NCBI GenBank assembly: GCA_964505065.1
Contig: CAZDGF010000053.1
Location: 1-23,227 of the forward strand
Reading direction: 5' to 3'
Length of the DNA: 23,227 bases
From: JABMMZ01 sp964505065
Lineage (GTDB): Bacteria > Bacteroidota > Bacteroidia > NS11-12g > UBA955
Shown: positions 21,407 to 23,227 of the stretch, in pieces
Layout of the letters: each line of letters opens with the position of its first letter
Position numbering within the stretch: position 1 is the stretch's first letter
Notes under the pieces: generated by a model
What the model was told of the DNA's origin: nothing
Seen by the model: the letters and a program-made list of their open reading frames with translations, nothing else
Databases searched by the model: none
Position numbers and translations under genes: made by a program

Positions 21407-22204
21407 AAAAGGGCTATCTTTTTCTTTAGCTACTGTTTTGTACACCAATTTATCCAATAGTTTTGGAAAAAATTTACTTAAAAAATAGGTAACCTTGCCT
21501 TGAAAAGTAAGGTAAATATAGTTTTTGCGTTTTTCTATGGCTTTAAAAATTTCTTTTGCCACTGTTTCTGGTTGCATTAGTTTGCTTTCATCGTAAGGGC
21601 TTTCTGCTTGGCTGCTGCCTGAATTATTCAATGCCGTATTTCTAATATTAGAAGCCGTATAGCCAGGGCAGGCTACTAATACATGCAAGCCAGTTTTTAA
21701 ATTTTCTAATCTTAAAGATTCTAAAAAACCGTGCATTGCAAATTTAGATGCTGAATAACCAGTGCGGGCAGGCAATCCTTTAATGCCAGCTATGGAAGAC
21801 ACACCTACAATGCTGCCTTTGTTTTCTAAAATAAATGGCAAAGCATACTTTGTGCAATACACTGTTCCCCAAAAATTAATAGCCATTACTTTTTCTAAAA
21901 CAGATAAATCACAATCATTAAAAACTGCACGCATACTTATGCCAGCATTGTTTATTAAAATATCTATTTTGCCAAAGGAGGCAATGGCTTGCTGCATTAA
22001 ATTTTTACAATCTTGCGCAATACTTACATCGCAAGCTACAGCAATACATTCAGCATTTTTAGCACTACAATTTTGTTTTACTTGTTCTAATTTTTCTATA
22101 CTGCGGGCAGCCAATACAATATTGTATTTTAGGCTTGCAGCATGGTAAGCCAAAGCCTCTCCAATACCGCTACTTGCCCCTGTAATAACAATGGTTTTAG
22201 CCAT
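21401..22204 (-). CDS. Short-chain dehydrogenase/reductase (SDR)
   Basis: A classical NAD(P)-dependent SDR of 267 residues, probably acting on a hydrophobic alcohol or ketone. The N-terminal dinucleotide motif TGASSGIG (about 8-15) is followed by NNAG (about 86-89), the catalytic Ser of GVSSIAG (about 137-143) and YSASK (about 152-156, the catalytic Tyr and Lys). AAR after the second strand hints at NADPH preference. The C-terminal 60 residues are lysine- and hydrophobic-rich (KVTYFLSKFFPKLLDKLVYKTV), as in membrane-associated DHRS7B-like SDRs that act on lipids. I start at the ATG at 22204; the frame runs on to 22273, but only inside the upstream gene. The ATG overlaps the upstream TAA by one base (TAATG), so translation is coupled. 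Confidence 0.9.
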   Translation of the reverse strand: MAKTIVITGASSGIGEALAYHAASLKYNIVLAARSIEKLEQVKQNCSAKNAECIAVACDVSIAQDCKNLMQQAIASFGKIDILINNAGISMRAVFNDCDLSVLEKVMAINFWGTVYCTKYALPFILENKGSIVGVSSIAGIKGLPARTGYSASKFAMHGFLESLRLENLKTGLHVLVACPGYTASNIRNTALNNSGSSQAESPYDESKLMQPETVAKEIFKAIEKRKNYIYLTFQGKVTYFLSKFFPKLLDKLVYKTVAKEKDSPFK

Positions 22205-22731
22205 TATTTCCAAAGTATTTCGCAGCCAGCACCTGGCATTTCTGGGTAATCTATATCTATACCATCTAAGCAATACTCAATAGCATCTTCCAAATATGCC
22301 ATCATCACTTGGGTGCTGTTTTCCCAATTGTCATCTACAATGCCTTTATATACCAATTCTCTTTTTGAGTTAAAAAGAAAAACCTCTGGTGTTTTGGTAG
22401 CACCTATTTTTTTAACTACTTCTTGCGTTTCATCTTTTAAATACACAAAGTTAGGATGCTGGTAAGCAGCAAGTTTTTGTTTCATTCCCTCCATATTATC
22501 TAAAGCCTCTTTGCTTTCATCATTGGCATTTATAGCTATTACAGCCATATTATCCTCCTCGTATTGGTCGCTAAGTTTTAACACACGTTTCCAATAGGCT
22601 TCGCTATATTTGCAATTGTTTGCCATTATTACAATGCAAAGCGCGTATTTATCGGCAAATGTAAAATTGGTATAATGCTCGCCATTAGTGGCTTGTAGTT
22701 TAAAATTAAAAAGTTTTTCGCCTATGTTCAT
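22204..22731 (-). CDS. Redoxin (AhpC/TSA-type) thioredoxin-fold protein
   Basis: A 175-residue cytoplasmic protein of the thioredoxin-like family usually described by the N[HN]CPY motif. Here the motif is NNCKYSEAYWKR (about 39-50), with a single Cys and no second Cys of a C-x-x-C pair. A second conserved Cys lies at the very C-terminus in PGAGCEILWK, as in relatives ending GCSIKW, so the redox pair is likely the distant one, as in two-Cys peroxiredoxins. The cis-proline segment is KTPEVFLFN (about 117-125). There is no signal peptide. It may be a thiol peroxidase or redox carrier, substrate unknown. The following SDR gene overlaps its stop by one base. No clear promoter consensus is visible in the 72-nt divergent gap. 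Confidence 0.85.
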   Translation of the reverse strand: MNIGEKLFNFKLQATNGEHYTNFTFADKYALCIVIMANNCKYSEAYWKRVLKLSDQYEEDNMAVIAINANDESKEALDNMEGMKQKLAAYQHPNFVYLKDETQEVVKKIGATKTPEVFLFNSKRELVYKGIVDDNWENSTQVMMAYLEDAIEYCLDGIDIDYPEMPGAGCEILWK

Positions 22732-22803
22732 CTTTGGTATAAAATTATTAGGCGAATATCTGATAAAAACTTTATTTTGTTGTTATATTTTAATAAATAA
22801 TTA

Positions 22804-23178
22804 ATGAATAATGATAAAATAACCTTAATTGTTGGCGCATCAGAAAAGCCAGAAAGATATGCTTACAAAGCCTTAAAATTACTGAAAGAAAAAGGGCATA
22901 CTGTAAAAGCATTGGCTTTAAAAAAAGGTATGGTAGATACTATAGTTTTTGAAACAGAATTTTCTGCTTTTGAAAATTTAAAGATTGATACTATAACATT
23001 GTATGTAGGCAAAGCTAATCAAGCAGCATACATTCCTTTCATGTTAAAACTAAAACCGCAAAGGGTAATATTTAATCCTGGTACAGAAAACGAAGATTTT
23101 TATATTGAATTAGATAAGCACCATATTGCTTACGAAGAGGCTTGTACATTGGTATTATTGAACACAGGGCAGTATTAA
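22804..23178 (+). CDS. Small CoA-binding (Rossmann-type) domain protein
   Basis: A 124-residue stand-alone CoA_binding_2 domain of the YccU type. The fold begins with the nucleotide-binding loop LIVGASEKPERYAYKALKLL (about 8-27), followed by the second strand HTVKALAL. The lower half has the family pattern ITLYVGKANQAAYIPFMLKLKPQRVIFNPGTEN (about 65-97) and the C-terminal EEACTLVLLNTGQY. It lacks the ligase or grasp domains of acetyl-CoA synthetases, so it should bind CoA or a nucleotide without a known reaction. It is divergent from the redoxin gene, with only a weak TATATTTT upstream (22784-22791). Its TAA overlaps the start of the right inverted-repeat arm, so its 3' UTR consists of that repeat. 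Confidence 0.87.
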   Translation: MNNDKITLIVGASEKPERYAYKALKLLKEKGHTVKALALKKGMVDTIVFETEFSAFENLKIDTITLYVGKANQAAYIPFMLKLKPQRVIFNPGTENEDFYIELDKHHIAYEEACTLVLLNTGQY

Positions 23179-23226
23179 ACCCAAATTAATCAATAGGAGA
23201 TTTGAAAAATTGAACTATTTGATTTA
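23175..23226. repeat. Right arm of 52-bp inverted repeat at the window ends
   Basis: The reverse complement of 1-52 with one difference (23199). It begins inside the last codons of the CoA-binding gene, contributing its stop codon, and ends one base before the window ends. See the left arm for folding. Confidence 0.9.
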
Positions 23227-23227
23227 G

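Noticed and set aside
22205..22273. A longer SDR start within the redoxin gene
   Set aside because: SDR proteins start a few residues before TGASSGIG, and the ATG at 22204 fits that and the TAATG coupling.
1..23227. The whole window as one composite transposon bounded by the 52-bp inverted repeats
   Set aside because: It contains single-copy essential genes, ssrA and a tRNA, and no transposase, integrase or resolvase. A dispersed repeat limiting a contig explains it more simply.
1..23227. CRISPR arrays, retrons, phage or defence genes
   Set aside because: I saw no regularly spaced direct repeats, reverse transcriptase, nuclease clusters or phage structural genes on either strand.

Overview
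The window looks like a stretch of an AT-rich Bacteroidota chromosome (a Chitinophagales/Sphingobacteriales-type organism is my guess; the sequence does not fix the order). The reasons are: a secreted FG-GAP/VCBS protein with a C-terminal type IX secretion (Por) sorting domain; many upstream sites matching the Bacteroidota promoter pattern TTTG-N(19-22)-TAnnTTTG; a tmRNA encoding the tag GENNFAMAA; a PdxJ of the lineage type; and a TetR-TolC-HlyD-RND operon typical of this phylum. Apart from efflux and accessory catabolism the content is housekeeping.

Layout. 1-195: one arm of a 52-bp inverted repeat that recurs at the other end of the window, then two hairpins. 196-1996 (minus): a SpoU/TrmH RNA methyltransferase behind ACMSD, a kynurenine-pathway decarboxylase very like the animal enzyme. 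2178-3915 (plus): a membrane-anchored alpha/beta hydrolase and pdxJ, closed by a hairpin terminator shared with the facing operon. 3999-10592 (minus): tetR, tolC-like, hlyD-like and RND pump genes in one operon, with a long inverted repeat upstream of tetR as candidate operator. 10593-11145: an orphan terminator-like hairpin, tRNA-Arg(CCG) with a textbook promoter, and a strong GTGGGTG hairpin next to a second palindrome. 11146-13766: ruvC, diverging from a UPF0104/LPG-synthase-type membrane protein that overlaps a family 2 glycosyltransferase by ATGA. 13768-16134 (minus): the secreted repeat protein. 16249-18733: murF facing a small acidic conserved protein and a small MscS channel. 18845-19212: tmRNA. 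19356-23178: a secreted thioredoxin-fold protein, two tandem hairpins, an RlmD/RumA-type rRNA uracil methyltransferase, an SDR plus thioredoxin-like pair, and a small CoA-binding-domain protein ending at the second inverted-repeat arm.

How the genes relate. The efflux operon is the clearest functional unit: regulator, outer-membrane channel, lipoprotein adaptor and proton-driven pump, probably autoregulated. The UPF0104/GT2 pair probably makes or moves a glycolipid. The rest are short operons or single genes with very short leaders. I see no CRISPR array, transposase, integrase, phage gene or defence island. I see no convincing new multi-gene system; the most unusual structures are the terminal inverted repeats, the intergenic hairpins, the start-codon problem in the methyltransferase gene, and the small acidic protein of unknown function.
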